A program made the position numbers and the translations under genes. From UBA6168 sp964573725 (GTDB lineage: Bacteria > Bacteroidota > Bacteroidia > Chitinophagales > Saprospiraceae): a DNA stretch of 64,000 bases. The stretch is taken from NCBI GenBank assembly GCA_964573725.1, contig CAZNLJ010000001.1, positions 62,001-126,000 on the forward strand, written 5' to 3'. The notes under the pieces were generated by a model. It was not told where the DNA came from, ran no database searches, and saw only the letters and a list, made by a program, of their open reading frames with translations. Of the stretch, positions 17,998 to 26,629 are shown one piece after another. How positions within the stretch are numbered: position 1 is the first letter of the stretch; each line of letters opens with the position of its first letter.

Positions 17998-20235
17998 ATG
18001 GGATTCAGATTTTATCCACAACTGGATGCGATGGACTGTGGGGCGGCCTGCCTGCAGATGGTGGCCGCACATTTCGGCATCCGTACCAGCCTGGACAGCC
18101 TGCGGGAGAAGACCTTCCTCGACCGGGACGGCGTGTCCGTCCAGGGCATCGTGCGGGCGGCGGAAACCCTCGGCCTGCGGGCCCTGCCGGTCCGCCTGCC
18201 TTACCAAAGCGGCAAGGATGCGACAACCGTCGGCTTGTGGGAAGCCCCTTTGCCCTGCATCCTGTATTGGGACCAGCGGCACTATGTCGTGCTGTACCGC
18301 CTTTCCCGAAAAGAAGCGAAGATCGCCGACCCCGCCTTGGGTAAACGGAGCCTGACCCACCGGGAACTGCTGCGACATTGGGATCCGGCAGATACCGGCG
18401 GCGTGGCCATCCTGTTCGAAGCCGGCCCGCCGCAGCCGCAGGACCCGGCAAAGGCCGAAGGCCAGGGGACACGTTCCGGTGGCCTGCGCAGATGGTGGCC
18501 TTATGTAAAATCCTATCGTCGGCTCGGTGCACAGTTGTTGTTGGGGTTGGTCGGCATGAGCCTGTTCCAGCTGCTGCTGCCCCTGCTCACCCGGTCCATT
18601 GTCGACCGCGGGATCGGGACGGGGGACCTGGCCTTCGTGTGGTTGTTGTTGTGGAGTCAGCTCGGGATTTTTGCGGGGCTCAGCACCATCAGGTTCCTGC
18701 AGGGGTGGATCCTGTTGCACATCGGTACCCGGGTCAACATCACCATGCTTGCGGATTTTCTTTTCCACCTGATGCGGCAGCCGCTGAGCTTCTTCGACCG
18801 CAAGCAGGACGGGGATCTCCTGCAACGGATCGCCGACCATCGCAGGGTGGAGGAATTTTTTTCCGTCGGTGTCCTGCAAACCCTGCTCTCCGCTGCGACC
18901 GTCCTGCTGCTCAGCGGTTTGCTGGCCTTCTTCGACCTCCGTCTATTCCTGCTGTTCATCCTTTCCACGGCAGCCTATCTCGGATGGATCCTGCTGTTCC
19001 GTCGCCGACGGGCAACCGCAGACCAGCGCAGGTTCCAAACGCGGGCCGAAAGCCAACAGCTCCTGTTGGAAATCATCCAGGGCATTCCGGAAATCAAACT
19101 GCAAAACAGCGAACAACGCCGCCGCATGCGTTGGATGTCGCAGCAGGCGCAGGTTTTCCAGGCCAATGTGGAGGCCTTGCGCATCGCCCAATGGCAGGAA
19201 ATGGGTGCGGGATTCCTGCTTCAACTGAAGGACCTGCTCCTCACCGCCCTGGCCGCCACCGCCGTCATCGAAGGGGAGCTTTCCCTCGGCACCTTGCTCG
19301 CCATCTCCTTCCTGCTCGGTCAGGTCAACCTGCCCTTGCAACAACTCATCGGATTCAGCCGAATGGCACAGGATGCAGACCTGAGTTTCCGGCGTTTGTC
19401 GGAAATCCACGGGACAGCCGACCACCCGGCGGACGCTCCGGAGAGCAAGCCGATTCCCCGGCAACTGCCACCCATTCACCTGCGGAACCTTTCCTTTCGG
19501 TATCATCCGCAGGCGGCTTATGTGCTGCAGGATGTTTCCTTCTCCTTGCAACCGGGTACCGTCACCGCCCTGGTCGGTACCAGCGGCAGCGGGAAGTCCA
19601 CCCTGCTGAAATTACTGCTCCGATGTTATCCGCCCACCGCCGGCGGCATCTTCCTCGGTGATCGGTCCGTGCAGGAAATGGCGGAAGCGGATTGGCGCAG
19701 ACTTTGCGGCGCAGTGATGCAGGACGGGTTCCTGTTCTCCGACACCATCGCCGCCAATATCGCGGAGAGCGAACCGGACTGGCAGCATCCGAACCGACAG
19801 GCCGTCGATTCGGCCGCCGCCGCCGCGTCGGCCGCCGCGTTCATCCGGCAGCTGCCGCTGGGCCTACAGACTCGGCTGGCGCCCCGCGGCCACAACCTAA
19901 GCCAGGGCCAGCGGCAAAGACTTCTGATCGCCAGGGCCTTATACAAGGACCCGCCCTTCCTGCTGTTCGATGAGGCGACCAATGCCCTGGATGCCGAGAC
20001 GGAGCGTCAACTCAACCTCGGCCTGAAGGAATACTTCCGGGGGCGAACTGTTCTCGTCGTGGCGCATCGGCTCAATACCGTCCGGGATGCGGACCAAATC
20101 ATTGTCCTGGAACAGGGTCGTATCGCCGAAAAGGGCACGCACGAGGAACTGGTTGCGCGGCAAGGCAGCTATTATCAGCTGGTCAGACACCAACTCGGCC
20201 CGGATGGAGGAACCACCCCGATTTGTCGCTTATGA
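17998..20235 (+). CDS. C39-peptidase-containing ABC exporter (PCAT / bacteriocin type)
   Basis: A 745-residue half-transporter that should cleave a double-glycine leader and export the mature peptide. The N-terminal C39 peptidase is complete: Gln8 (oxyanion), Cys14 in MDCGAACLQ, His95 in QRHYVVLY and Asp111 in IADPALG. Six membrane helices follow (~180-460), then the ATPase with Walker A GTSGSGKST (near 526), signature LSQGQRQRLLIARAL (near 634) and Walker B FLLFDEATNALD (near 653). It overlaps the HlyD-type partner by ATGA. No precursor peptide with a GG leader was seen next to it, so the substrate may be encoded elsewhere. Confidence 0.92.
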   Translation: MGFRFYPQLDAMDCGAACLQMVAAHFGIRTSLDSLREKTFLDRDGVSVQGIVRAAETLGLRALPVRLPYQSGKDATTVGLWEAPLPCILYWDQRHYVVLYRLSRKEAKIADPALGKRSLTHRELLRHWDPADTGGVAILFEAGPPQPQDPAKAEGQGTRSGGLRRWWPYVKSYRRLGAQLLLGLVGMSLFQLLLPLLTRSIVDRGIGTGDLAFVWLLLWSQLGIFAGLSTIRFLQGWILLHIGTRVNITMLADFLFHLMRQPLSFFDRKQDGDLLQRIADHRRVEEFFSVGVLQTLLSAATVLLLSGLLAFFDLRLFLLFILSTAAYLGWILLFRRRRATADQRRFQTRAESQQLLLEIIQGIPEIKLQNSEQRRRMRWMSQQAQVFQANVEALRIAQWQEMGAGFLLQLKDLLLTALAATAVIEGELSLGTLLAISFLLGQVNLPLQQLIGFSRMAQDADLSFRRLSEIHGTADHPADAPESKPIPRQLPPIHLRNLSFRYHPQAAYVLQDVSFSLQPGTVTALVGTSGSGKSTLLKLLLRCYPPTAGGIFLGDRSVQEMAEADWRRLCGAVMQDGFLFSDTIAANIAESEPDWQHPNRQAVDSAAAAASAAAFIRQLPLGLQTRLAPRGHNLSQGQRQRLLIARALYKDPPFLLFDEATNALDAETERQLNLGLKEYFRGRTVLVVAHRLNTVRDADQIIVLEQGRIAEKGTHEELVARQGSYYQLVRHQLGPDGGTTPICRL

Positions 20236-21536
20236 ACATACCGTCTCCGGATATCCGCCCTTCTAACGAACTTTCGCTGAACCAAATCCTTGGTCGGCCC
20301 GAAGGCTGGTGGCTGTATTGGGGAACCGGTGTCGTCTTGTTCACCCTGCTTGGACTGGTCGTCGCGGGCAGCTTCATCAGCTACCCGGTCGTCTTGGAAG
20401 CGGATGCGGCCCTCTCCGCTGCCCAACCGCCCATCGCGGTGCCGGCACCCCGGGATGCGGCCGTCCATGCCATCCTGAAATACGACGGGGATACCGTCCG
20501 TGCGGGTGACAGGCTGCTCCTGCTGGAGGATACGGCCAAGCCTTCGGAAGTATTGCGCTTGCACGCACAACTGGATACCTTCCCCTTGACCGATCGGAAG
20601 ACCCGGCGGGCCGCCCGGCTGACCGCCCTGACGGAACCCGGAAATTTAGCACCAAGCCTCGCGGCCTTCGAAAAGGCGCTCTCCCGGGTCCTGGAATTGG
20701 AAGACCGTTCCATGCAGTCCGTATGGCTTCTCAACCTGCAGCAACGCGAAAGTACGCTCCTGCAACTGGTCGCCACCGTCGAAGACCAACTGGTAATCCG
20801 CTCGGAACAAACCCGGCTGTATCGGGACATGGCTGAGCGGGACAGTCTCCTTCATGCGAATGGTGCCGGCAGCAGGACAGAATACGAGCAAAGCCGCCAG
20901 CTGTACCTGGGTGCCCACGGATCGGCAGGCACCTTGCTCACCAGGATTGAAGAGGCAAGGCTTGCGCTCGCCGGCCTGGAGGCGGAACGGCTGGAACGGC
21001 TCCGTGCCGACACGGAACAACTTGGTTTGGCGGAATCGGACCTGCGGGAAAAATACCGGATACTGGTAGGGGCCGTCGATGCCTGGCTGGACCGCAACAC
21101 CGTGGTCGCTCCGGTGGACGGCCGACTGGAGTGGGCCCGGCACTTGTACCCGCAGCTGGCGGTTTCCGCCAGCAACACGCTCTTCCGGGTCATACCGACC
21201 GGGCCAGCCCCGCCTTGCTTCGCATGGGCTACCCTCCCGCACGACCGCATCGGTGAGATCCATCCGGGTCTGCCGGTCCGCCTGAGGCTGGACGCTTACC
21301 CTTATGAGCGTTACGGGGAATGGAAGGGCACCGTGGAAACAGTTGCCCGATATCCCGATGAGGACGGCTACCTCGTCCGTTTTTCCCTGTCGGAAAACCA
21401 GCAGGCCGGTGGCAGGCCTCCCTTGTTTCCTGCCATGAAGGGGAAGGTCCGCATCCTGACAGACAGGTCCAGTCTGCTGGAGCAATTGTTCCTGGCCGGC
21501 AACGCTTTCGCGGGCAATCTCTACTGGGCGGACTGA
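20232..21536 (+). CDS. HlyD-family membrane-fusion protein of the C39 exporter
   Basis: A 434-residue periplasmic adaptor linking the ABC exporter to an outer-membrane channel. One transmembrane helix near residues 30-50 (LYWGTGVVLFTLLGLVVAG) is followed by a split lipoyl/barrel-sandwich domain (AVPAPRDAAVHAILKYDGDTV, later VAPVDGRLEWA), separated by a long coiled coil (~110-285) rich in Leu, Glu and Arg. The C-terminal beta-barrel part includes GLPVRLRLDAYPYERYGEW, typical of HlyD. Its ATG (20232) overlaps the exporter stop in ATGA, showing translational coupling; an upstream TTG at 20223 is less likely. Its 3' end overlaps the convergent GGGP synthase gene by 16 bases. Confidence 0.9.
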   Translation: MNIPSPDIRPSNELSLNQILGRPEGWWLYWGTGVVLFTLLGLVVAGSFISYPVVLEADAALSAAQPPIAVPAPRDAAVHAILKYDGDTVRAGDRLLLLEDTAKPSEVLRLHAQLDTFPLTDRKTRRAARLTALTEPGNLAPSLAAFEKALSRVLELEDRSMQSVWLLNLQQRESTLLQLVATVEDQLVIRSEQTRLYRDMAERDSLLHANGAGSRTEYEQSRQLYLGAHGSAGTLLTRIEEARLALAGLEAERLERLRADTEQLGLAESDLREKYRILVGAVDAWLDRNTVVAPVDGRLEWARHLYPQLAVSASNTLFRVIPTGPAPPCFAWATLPHDRIGEIHPGLPVRLRLDAYPYERYGEWKGTVETVARYPDEDGYLVRFSLSENQQAGGRPPLFPAMKGKVRILTDRSSLLEQLFLAGNAFAGNLYWAD

Positions 21537-22279
21537 GCCCCGGCCCCATGCACCGCCGCCGCGAATTCCCTGACCAGTTGCGGCTGTGCTTCCAGGATGT
21601 TTCCGACGACAATCATATCTGCTCCGGACCGGGCTTTCTGCGCCGCCACCCGCGGCGAACGGATTCCTCCGCCCACCAGCAAGGGAAGGGAGACGGAACG
21701 ACTCACCGTACCGATCATCCGGTCCGACACCGGATGCAAGGCCCCGCTGCCCGCGTCCATATAGATCAACTTCAACCCCAAGAACTCGCCGGCCATGGCC
21801 GTACAGACGGCGATATCGTCCTTGTCCGCAGGGATTGCAAGGGTATTGCTCATGTACTGTACGGACGTAGGCACCCCGCCGTCCACCAGCATGTATCCCG
21901 TCGGAAGCACTTCCAGGGTGCTCTGCCGGAGGTAAGGTGCGGCGACGACATGGTTTCCGATCAACAGGTCCGCATTCCGTCCGGAAATGAGGGAGAGGAA
22001 CAGGATGGCATCCGCTTTTCGACTCAGCTGCAAAGTATTGCCCGGAAACAGGACCGCCGGGATGGTACTGCGTTCCCGAATCGTTTCCAGGACTTCCTCC
22101 ATCCTGTTGTTCAGGATCAGGCTCCCCCCGACCAGGAAATAATCCACTGCAGCATCCGTCGACCGTTCCAACAAGGTGTCCAGCTGGTCGAGATGCGTCT
22201 TGTCCGGGTCGATCAATACCGCCAACATCTTCTGCCCCCGCAGTTTCGCCGCTTGTATCGCTGCCAACAGATTGGCCAT
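21521..22279 (-). CDS. Geranylgeranylglyceryl phosphate synthase family protein (GGGPS/PcrB)
   Basis: A 252-residue TIM-barrel prenyltransferase that joins a polyprenyl diphosphate to sn-glycerol-1-phosphate; archaea use it for ether lipids, and Bacteroidota carry homologues. The family motifs are visible: AVLIDPDKTHLDQL near the N-terminus, VDYFLVGGSLILNN, VLFPGNTLQLS, YMDAGSGALHPV and LLVGGGIRSP for the phosphate site, then ADMIVVGNILE. The start is MANLLAAIQ (22279); the frame opens 19 codons earlier. Together with the adjacent GT-C gene it points to envelope or lipid biosynthesis. Product in Bacteroidota is not settled; substrate chain length is unknown. Confidence 0.9.
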   Translation of the reverse strand: MANLLAAIQAAKLRGQKMLAVLIDPDKTHLDQLDTLLERSTDAAVDYFLVGGSLILNNRMEEVLETIRERSTIPAVLFPGNTLQLSRKADAILFLSLISGRNADLLIGNHVVAAPYLRQSTLEVLPTGYMLVDGGVPTSVQYMSNTLAIPADKDDIAVCTAMAGEFLGLKLIYMDAGSGALHPVSDRMIGTVSRSVSLPLLVGGGIRSPRVAAQKARSGADMIVVGNILEAQPQLVREFAAAVHGAGAQSAQ

Positions 22280-22336
22280 GACTTTTCTGATTTGATTTGT
22301 CTGGAAAATTGGAACCTTGCTGAATGGGCTTGGCAA

Positions 22337-23827
22337 TTATCGACGGAGTGCTGCGAAGATACTCCGATATGCCCATATCCGGAGCAGCAACGACCTGGGA
22401 TCTTCAAATTTGCAAACCCTTCCCCACCAGCCCGGCCGGTACTGGTCAACGGCCCAAGCGGCGGCCACCAGGGTATATTCCAGGGCCACCACCCCGTAAT
22501 TCTCCTGAAAAGGCTCCTGCCGGTAACTGCTGTACGTCAACAAGATCAACGCGGACCAGACCAAGGCGTATTTCCAACGGGTGAAGACCGAACAGACCAC
22601 CGCCAGGGACAGGTACCATGGATGTACCGTCGTCGCGCTCAGCAAATACAGGCTGTAGGCGAACATCCAACGCCGGAACAAGGCCGGCCCAGGTTTCGCA
22701 TCCGCCTGCTGCCCCCGGGTAGCATATCGTATGGCCGACACCGCCAATACCAGGGCGGCGGCGCCTCCCAGCATCGGTCCGATGACGGCTATTCGGTTGT
22801 AACCGTGGAACTGATACCCGATCCATCGAAACAGGTAATACAAACTGCCGTTGAATTCCAACTGCCGGAAATATAAGCCCAGGCTGTTGAAAAAACCGGC
22901 CAAGGACCCCTTCGCTCCGATTCCGTAGTAAAGGGGCATGAAACCGACCAGGATGCCGACAGCCACCGAGCCGAAGAAAACAGGACGGTCACGCGACGGC
23001 ATATGCGGCCAAAAGAAGGGCAGCAGCAGCAAAGGCAGCAACTTGGCCGATACTGCCAGGGAAAAGGCAACGCCCGCCGCCGCCAGCCAAAGCATTCTAC
23101 GATGACCCTCGCTTCGCAAGGCCGTACCCAGCAGCCATACCGACCAAAGGACAAAGTATATCATGGCCACTTCAAAATGCAGGTTCCCCATACCCTCCAA
23201 AAGGACCAACGGATGCAAGGCGTATAAAAGGACGCGTGACACCGGCATCCGGAACCGCCGCAACAAGGCAATCAACAGGTAGATGTTTCCCAACTCGAAT
23301 ACCAATAACCACATTTTCATCAAGCGGATGCCCGTCCGGTCATCCCCGTTTGAAAAATGACAGCCGAACCAAAATTGCGCCTGCGCCAAAGGTGGATAAC
23401 AACTGTGGGTGTCCTTCGATCCGAAAGCGGCGAACAGGCTTGCGTCCAGACCCGGTACGCCCTGCCCCGGCCGGAGATAATGGCTGGGCAGCGCGACATA
23501 AGGACTGATGCCGGCATCGACCAGGCGCCCATCCCATAGGAACCGGTAAACATCGTCACTCAGCAAGGGCACGGAAGCAGTCAATAACAAGCGCAATACG
23601 ATGGCCATACCTAACCATAGCCAGGTATTTCCGCTCAACCCATCTCCCTCCTCCCTGCGGCAGTTGACATACACATACACCAGGAAAAGACCTGCGAAAC
23701 AAGCCGCCAGCGCCGGAAAGTCCGACTGTCCCACATGAAAGCCCAACACATAGACCAGCGTCAGCATCCCCACCATCAGGAAGTAGTCCTTGGTCCGGCC
23801 TGTATGCTGCTGAATTTTTGTTCGCAC
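22337..23827 (-). CDS. GT-C type membrane glycosyltransferase (mannosyltransferase-like)
   Basis: A 496-residue integral membrane protein with about a dozen hydrophobic segments. The first large periplasmic loop carries an acidic pair in LSDDVYRFLWDGR (Asp91/Asp92), the hallmark of GT-C enzymes that use polyprenyl-phosphate sugars. A further GT-C-like block is PHYLRP-type loop sequence (LPSHYLRPGQG) and HPWYLSLAVV late in the protein. It should add a sugar to a glycan on the outer face of the inner membrane. Relation to GT87/polyprenol-phosphomannose-dependent enzymes is my best guess. It lies 57 bases upstream of the GGGPS start on the same strand. Confidence 0.75.
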   Translation of the reverse strand: MRTKIQQHTGRTKDYFLMVGMLTLVYVLGFHVGQSDFPALAACFAGLFLVYVYVNCRREEGDGLSGNTWLWLGMAIVLRLLLTASVPLLSDDVYRFLWDGRLVDAGISPYVALPSHYLRPGQGVPGLDASLFAAFGSKDTHSCYPPLAQAQFWFGCHFSNGDDRTGIRLMKMWLLVFELGNIYLLIALLRRFRMPVSRVLLYALHPLVLLEGMGNLHFEVAMIYFVLWSVWLLGTALRSEGHRRMLWLAAAGVAFSLAVSAKLLPLLLLPFFWPHMPSRDRPVFFGSVAVGILVGFMPLYYGIGAKGSLAGFFNSLGLYFRQLEFNGSLYYLFRWIGYQFHGYNRIAVIGPMLGGAAALVLAVSAIRYATRGQQADAKPGPALFRRWMFAYSLYLLSATTVHPWYLSLAVVCSVFTRWKYALVWSALILLTYSSYRQEPFQENYGVVALEYTLVAAAWAVDQYRPGWWGRVCKFEDPRSLLLRIWAYRSIFAALRR

Positions 23828-23986
23828 GTCCGATTGATACTAAGTGAGCAGGCACGGAATCCCCGCCGGATGGCGGTCGAGTCCTACCGACCGGGTGAAC
23901 AAAGGCCGGACCACCTATTCCGGCCTGGCAGGCATCCGTCCGGGTTGGAGCGCCGCCGGAAGCCTGCTCCGTGGTTCCGGTGCGCT

Positions 23987-24796
23987 TCAATCCCCGATCG
24001 GTTCACCGTTTGCCGCCTCCCGCCACAACCTGTCCAATAACTCATACCGACGGTATATCATGTAAGCGTTCCGAACGCTGATCTGCCAGCCCGCCTTACC
24101 GTCAAGAAAACCGGCTTTCAACAAGTAGGTCCTCAGGAAACGGCTGAGGGGGGAGAAATACCGCAACCACCACCGGCTCTTCCGTCCTTCGGCATACAAG
24201 GCCCGGGCCGACAAACCCGCATACTTCTCGATCCGGGCCAAGTGATCCGCCTTGTCCCGATAGGAATAATGCCACAGCTTTCCCGGAATCCGGATTATAC
24301 GCGTGCCCGGAAGAAGCACCAGCTGTTCGTGTACGAAGTCCCCTTCCCACCTGGCATCGTCCCGATGAAACAAGCGCACTTTCCAATCCGGATACCAGCC
24401 GCTGTGCCGAATCCAGCGATTACCCAACCGGGTTATCCGGTCCAGCGCATATGCCTTCCCCCGCTCCGGTATCAGCGCCGCTATTTGTACCGACAATTCC
24501 GGGGAGACAACCTCGTCCGCATCCACCGACAATATCCATTCGTGCCTGGCCGTAGCGTGTCCGAGGTTCTTTGTACGGGCAAAGCCCGACCAATCCGTAT
24601 CGACCACCCTGGCTCCCAATCCCTTGCAAATGTCGACCGTACCATCGTCGCTGAAGGTGTCCATGACCAGCACTTCGTCGCAAACCGATGCCAGGGCACG
24701 GATAGTCCGCCCGATCTTATCCGCCACATTGTGCGTGATGATGACCGCAGAGATCGACGGCCTGTTTTCGCCTTCCCCGGTCATACCGGCCTCCAT
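23987..24796 (-). CDS. Family 2 glycosyltransferase (LPS core type, WaaE/KdtX-like)
   Basis: A 269-residue cytoplasmic GT-A glycosyltransferase. The nucleotide-sugar site starts with SAVIITHNVADKIGRTI, followed by VLVMDTFSDDGTVDI and the metal-binding VDADE (91-95). The segment KVRLFHRDDARWEGDFVHE is typical of the WaaE/KdtX subgroup that adds a sugar to the lipopolysaccharide inner core. The C-terminal third is basic with a hydrophobic stretch, suggesting peripheral membrane contact. A second Met (MTGEGE) is an alternative start. With the GT-C gene downstream it forms a glycan/LPS pair. Confidence 0.85.
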   Translation of the reverse strand: MEAGMTGEGENRPSISAVIITHNVADKIGRTIRALASVCDEVLVMDTFSDDGTVDICKGLGARVVDTDWSGFARTKNLGHATARHEWILSVDADEVVSPELSVQIAALIPERGKAYALDRITRLGNRWIRHSGWYPDWKVRLFHRDDARWEGDFVHEQLVLLPGTRIIRIPGKLWHYSYRDKADHLARIEKYAGLSARALYAEGRKSRWWLRYFSPLSRFLRTYLLKAGFLDGKAGWQISVRNAYMIYRRYELLDRLWREAANGEPIGD

Positions 24797-24960
24797 TTTT
24801 CAACCATCTGCGATTGTTTTACGGAGAAAGGTAACGTTAAATGCGGGCAATTTGTAATTTCATCCCGCTAAATCACCGTAACCCGACCGGTTTCCATTCC
24901 GAACGCACTTTTGGCAAATAGGTGCCCACGCCATGGCAACCGGTTCATAAACATATTTTT

Positions 24961-26154
24961 ATGGCAAAGATAGCAATGCTCGGCACTGGGTTCATCGCCG
25001 ACTTCTACATTTCCGCCCTGCATGGACAACGAAGCCGGGACCGGGTCGTCATGGCCTACTCCACCACCAGCGAACGGGCGGAACCCTTCGCCCGCAAGCA
25101 CGACATTCCGAACTGGACCAACGACCTGGAGGAAGCCGTGAACCATCCCGATGTGGACATGGTCTGCATCGGTCTCCGGAACAACCAACACCTGGAGGCG
25201 GCCGAGGCGGCCGCTCGTGCCGGCAAGGCGGTCATGTGTACCAAACCCCTGGCCCGCAATGGGGAGGAGGCCTGGAAGATGGTCCAGGCCATCGAACGGG
25301 CCGGTGTGTTCGGCGGTTATCTGGAGGATTTGGTCTACACACCCAAGACACTCAAGGCCGTGGAAAGCGTCCGGAACGGCGCCATCGGTCGGGTCCTCTG
25401 GGCCAAATCCCGGGAAACCCACCCCGGCCCGCACAGCCCCTGGTTCTGGGATATGGAAAAAGCCGGCGGCGGTGCCCTGGTCGACCTCGGTTGTCACTGC
25501 ATCGAAATCGCCCGGAGTTTCATCGGCAAGCAGGTCCGCCCCGTCGAGGTCATGTGCTGGGCGGATACACAGGTCAAGCCCATCGATGCGGAAGACCATG
25601 CGATCGGCCTGGTAAAATATGCCAACGGTGCCATCGGCCAATTCGAAGTGTCCTGGGCCTTCCGGGGCGGCATGGACCTGCGGGACGAGGTCATGGGTAC
25701 CGACGGCACCATCTGGTTGAACCACTTCCTGCGCACCGGATTCGATATGTTCACCGCCCCCGGCAAGTCCGGTTACGTCGCGGAAAAGGCGGAGTCCTCC
25801 AGCGGCTGGATCTTCCCGGTCGGGGATGAAACCAACGACCTGGGCTACAATCACATGTTCACGGATATGCTGAATTGCATGGAAACCGGCCGGCAACCCA
25901 TCGAATCGTTTTACGACGGATATGTCGTCAACGAAATCATGGACGCCGCCTATCGTTCGGCCAAATCCAAACAGTGGGAACCGGTCACCCTCCAGGAATG
26001 GAGAGGCTTGCCGGATGAAGCCGTACAAGTGCAGAAGGAAACCGAATACGATGCCAACCACTGGCTGTTGAAGGAGGAAATCCTTCCGGACGGTACGCGC
26101 AAGTTATTGCTCAAGGAAAAGTCCACCGGCAAACTGCTGCAAGTCGAATCTTGA
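24961..26154 (+). CDS. Cytoplasmic Gfo/Idh/MocA family oxidoreductase
   Basis: A 397-residue NAD(P)-dependent oxidoreductase without an export signal. The Rossmann motif is LGTGFIADF (7-15). The usual EKP triad is TKP (Thr94, Lys95, Pro96), keeping the catalytic Lys. The substrate domain contains GGALVDLGCHCIEIARSF, in which the Asp and His are the expected proton-transfer residues. The longer frame from 24922 is rejected because MAKIAMLG starts exactly at the Rossmann strand. It is not a close relative of the Tat-exported member at 6122. Substrate unknown, probably a sugar or inositol derivative. Confidence 0.88.
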   Translation: MAKIAMLGTGFIADFYISALHGQRSRDRVVMAYSTTSERAEPFARKHDIPNWTNDLEEAVNHPDVDMVCIGLRNNQHLEAAEAAARAGKAVMCTKPLARNGEEAWKMVQAIERAGVFGGYLEDLVYTPKTLKAVESVRNGAIGRVLWAKSRETHPGPHSPWFWDMEKAGGGALVDLGCHCIEIARSFIGKQVRPVEVMCWADTQVKPIDAEDHAIGLVKYANGAIGQFEVSWAFRGGMDLRDEVMGTDGTIWLNHFLRTGFDMFTAPGKSGYVAEKAESSSGWIFPVGDETNDLGYNHMFTDMLNCMETGRQPIESFYDGYVVNEIMDAAYRSAKSKQWEPVTLQEWRGLPDEAVQVQKETEYDANHWLLKEEILPDGTRKLLLKEKSTGKLLQVES

Positions 26155-26169
26155 CCGCCGCCCGGTACC

Positions 26170-26420
26170 TCCTCCTCTTTCGCACCTCAAGAACCAAATC
26201 GAATTTTTTAATGGCAAGGTTCGCTTGATTGCATAAAGATGTAAGCTATTCAACCAAATGGTCTTTGTGGCGCCGCCCGCCTCCTGGACAGGGCGGCTGG
26301 GGACCGCCCAAGCGCACCTTACGCCGCCCTAAGAAATATTGGATGCGGGGCTCAGCCCTGCACCCTTTTTTAATGTAGAGTGTGATACATCAACAAGTTT
26401 ATTCACTAAGTACTACAAAA
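26170..26420 (+). repeat. Structured repeat / candidate ncRNA, copy A
   Basis: About 250 bases that align along their whole length with the reverse complement of 59861-60108. Shared blocks in order: TTTCGCACCT, AACCAAATCGAAT, GCAAGGTTCGC, GTCTTTRTGGCGC, TGGACAGGRCGGCYGG, YCCTAAKAAATAT, GCGGGGCT and ACTAAG. Hairpin 1 pairs AGGGCGGC (26290-26297) with GCCGCCCT (26323-26330). Hairpin 2 (26344-26362) is followed by six T. Copy A lies between the convergent oxidoreductase and PorP/SprF genes. The conserved structure ending in a terminator suggests a transcript; a MITE-like repeat is the alternative. Confidence 0.75.
26344..26371 (+). terminator. Terminator-like hairpin at end of copy A
   Basis: Stem TGCGGGGC (26344-26351) pairs with GCCCTGCA (26355-26362) across a TCA loop, with one G-T wobble, then CCC and six T. 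It could end transcription of the repeat, or of the upstream oxidoreductase gene. Confidence 0.6.
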
Positions 26421-26497
26421 GGGTCGGAGCCTTTGCACATCCACTTCCGGCACCTGGCCGGAACTTCCCCAGCAGGGAGTCGATGATATAATAATCG

Positions 26498-26531
26498 AAA
26501 GGGCCCCGCTCTTCCTGGAGCGGGGCCCTTT
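26498..26531. terminator. Bidirectional terminator before PorP/SprF gene end
   Basis: A perfect 14-bp stem, AAAGGGCCCCGCTC (26498-26511) against GAGCGGGGCCCTTT (26518-26531), with a 6-base loop and A/T flanks on both sides. It sits about 100 bases downstream of the minus-strand PorP/SprF stop and can serve both strands. Confidence 0.75.
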
Positions 26532-26629
26532 CCATCTTTTGTCCGGATCCGTTCAGGACATCCGATGCTTGACACGGAAGGCCTTGCGGAGATGACCCGG
26601 ATACATGGCGGTCGCCGTCAAGCCCTCCA

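Noticed and set aside
17653..18879. Long in-frame extension upstream of the MATE start
   Set aside because: It lies antisense to the ABC exporter gene and lacks transporter features; MTGILQ at 17652 fits the family start.
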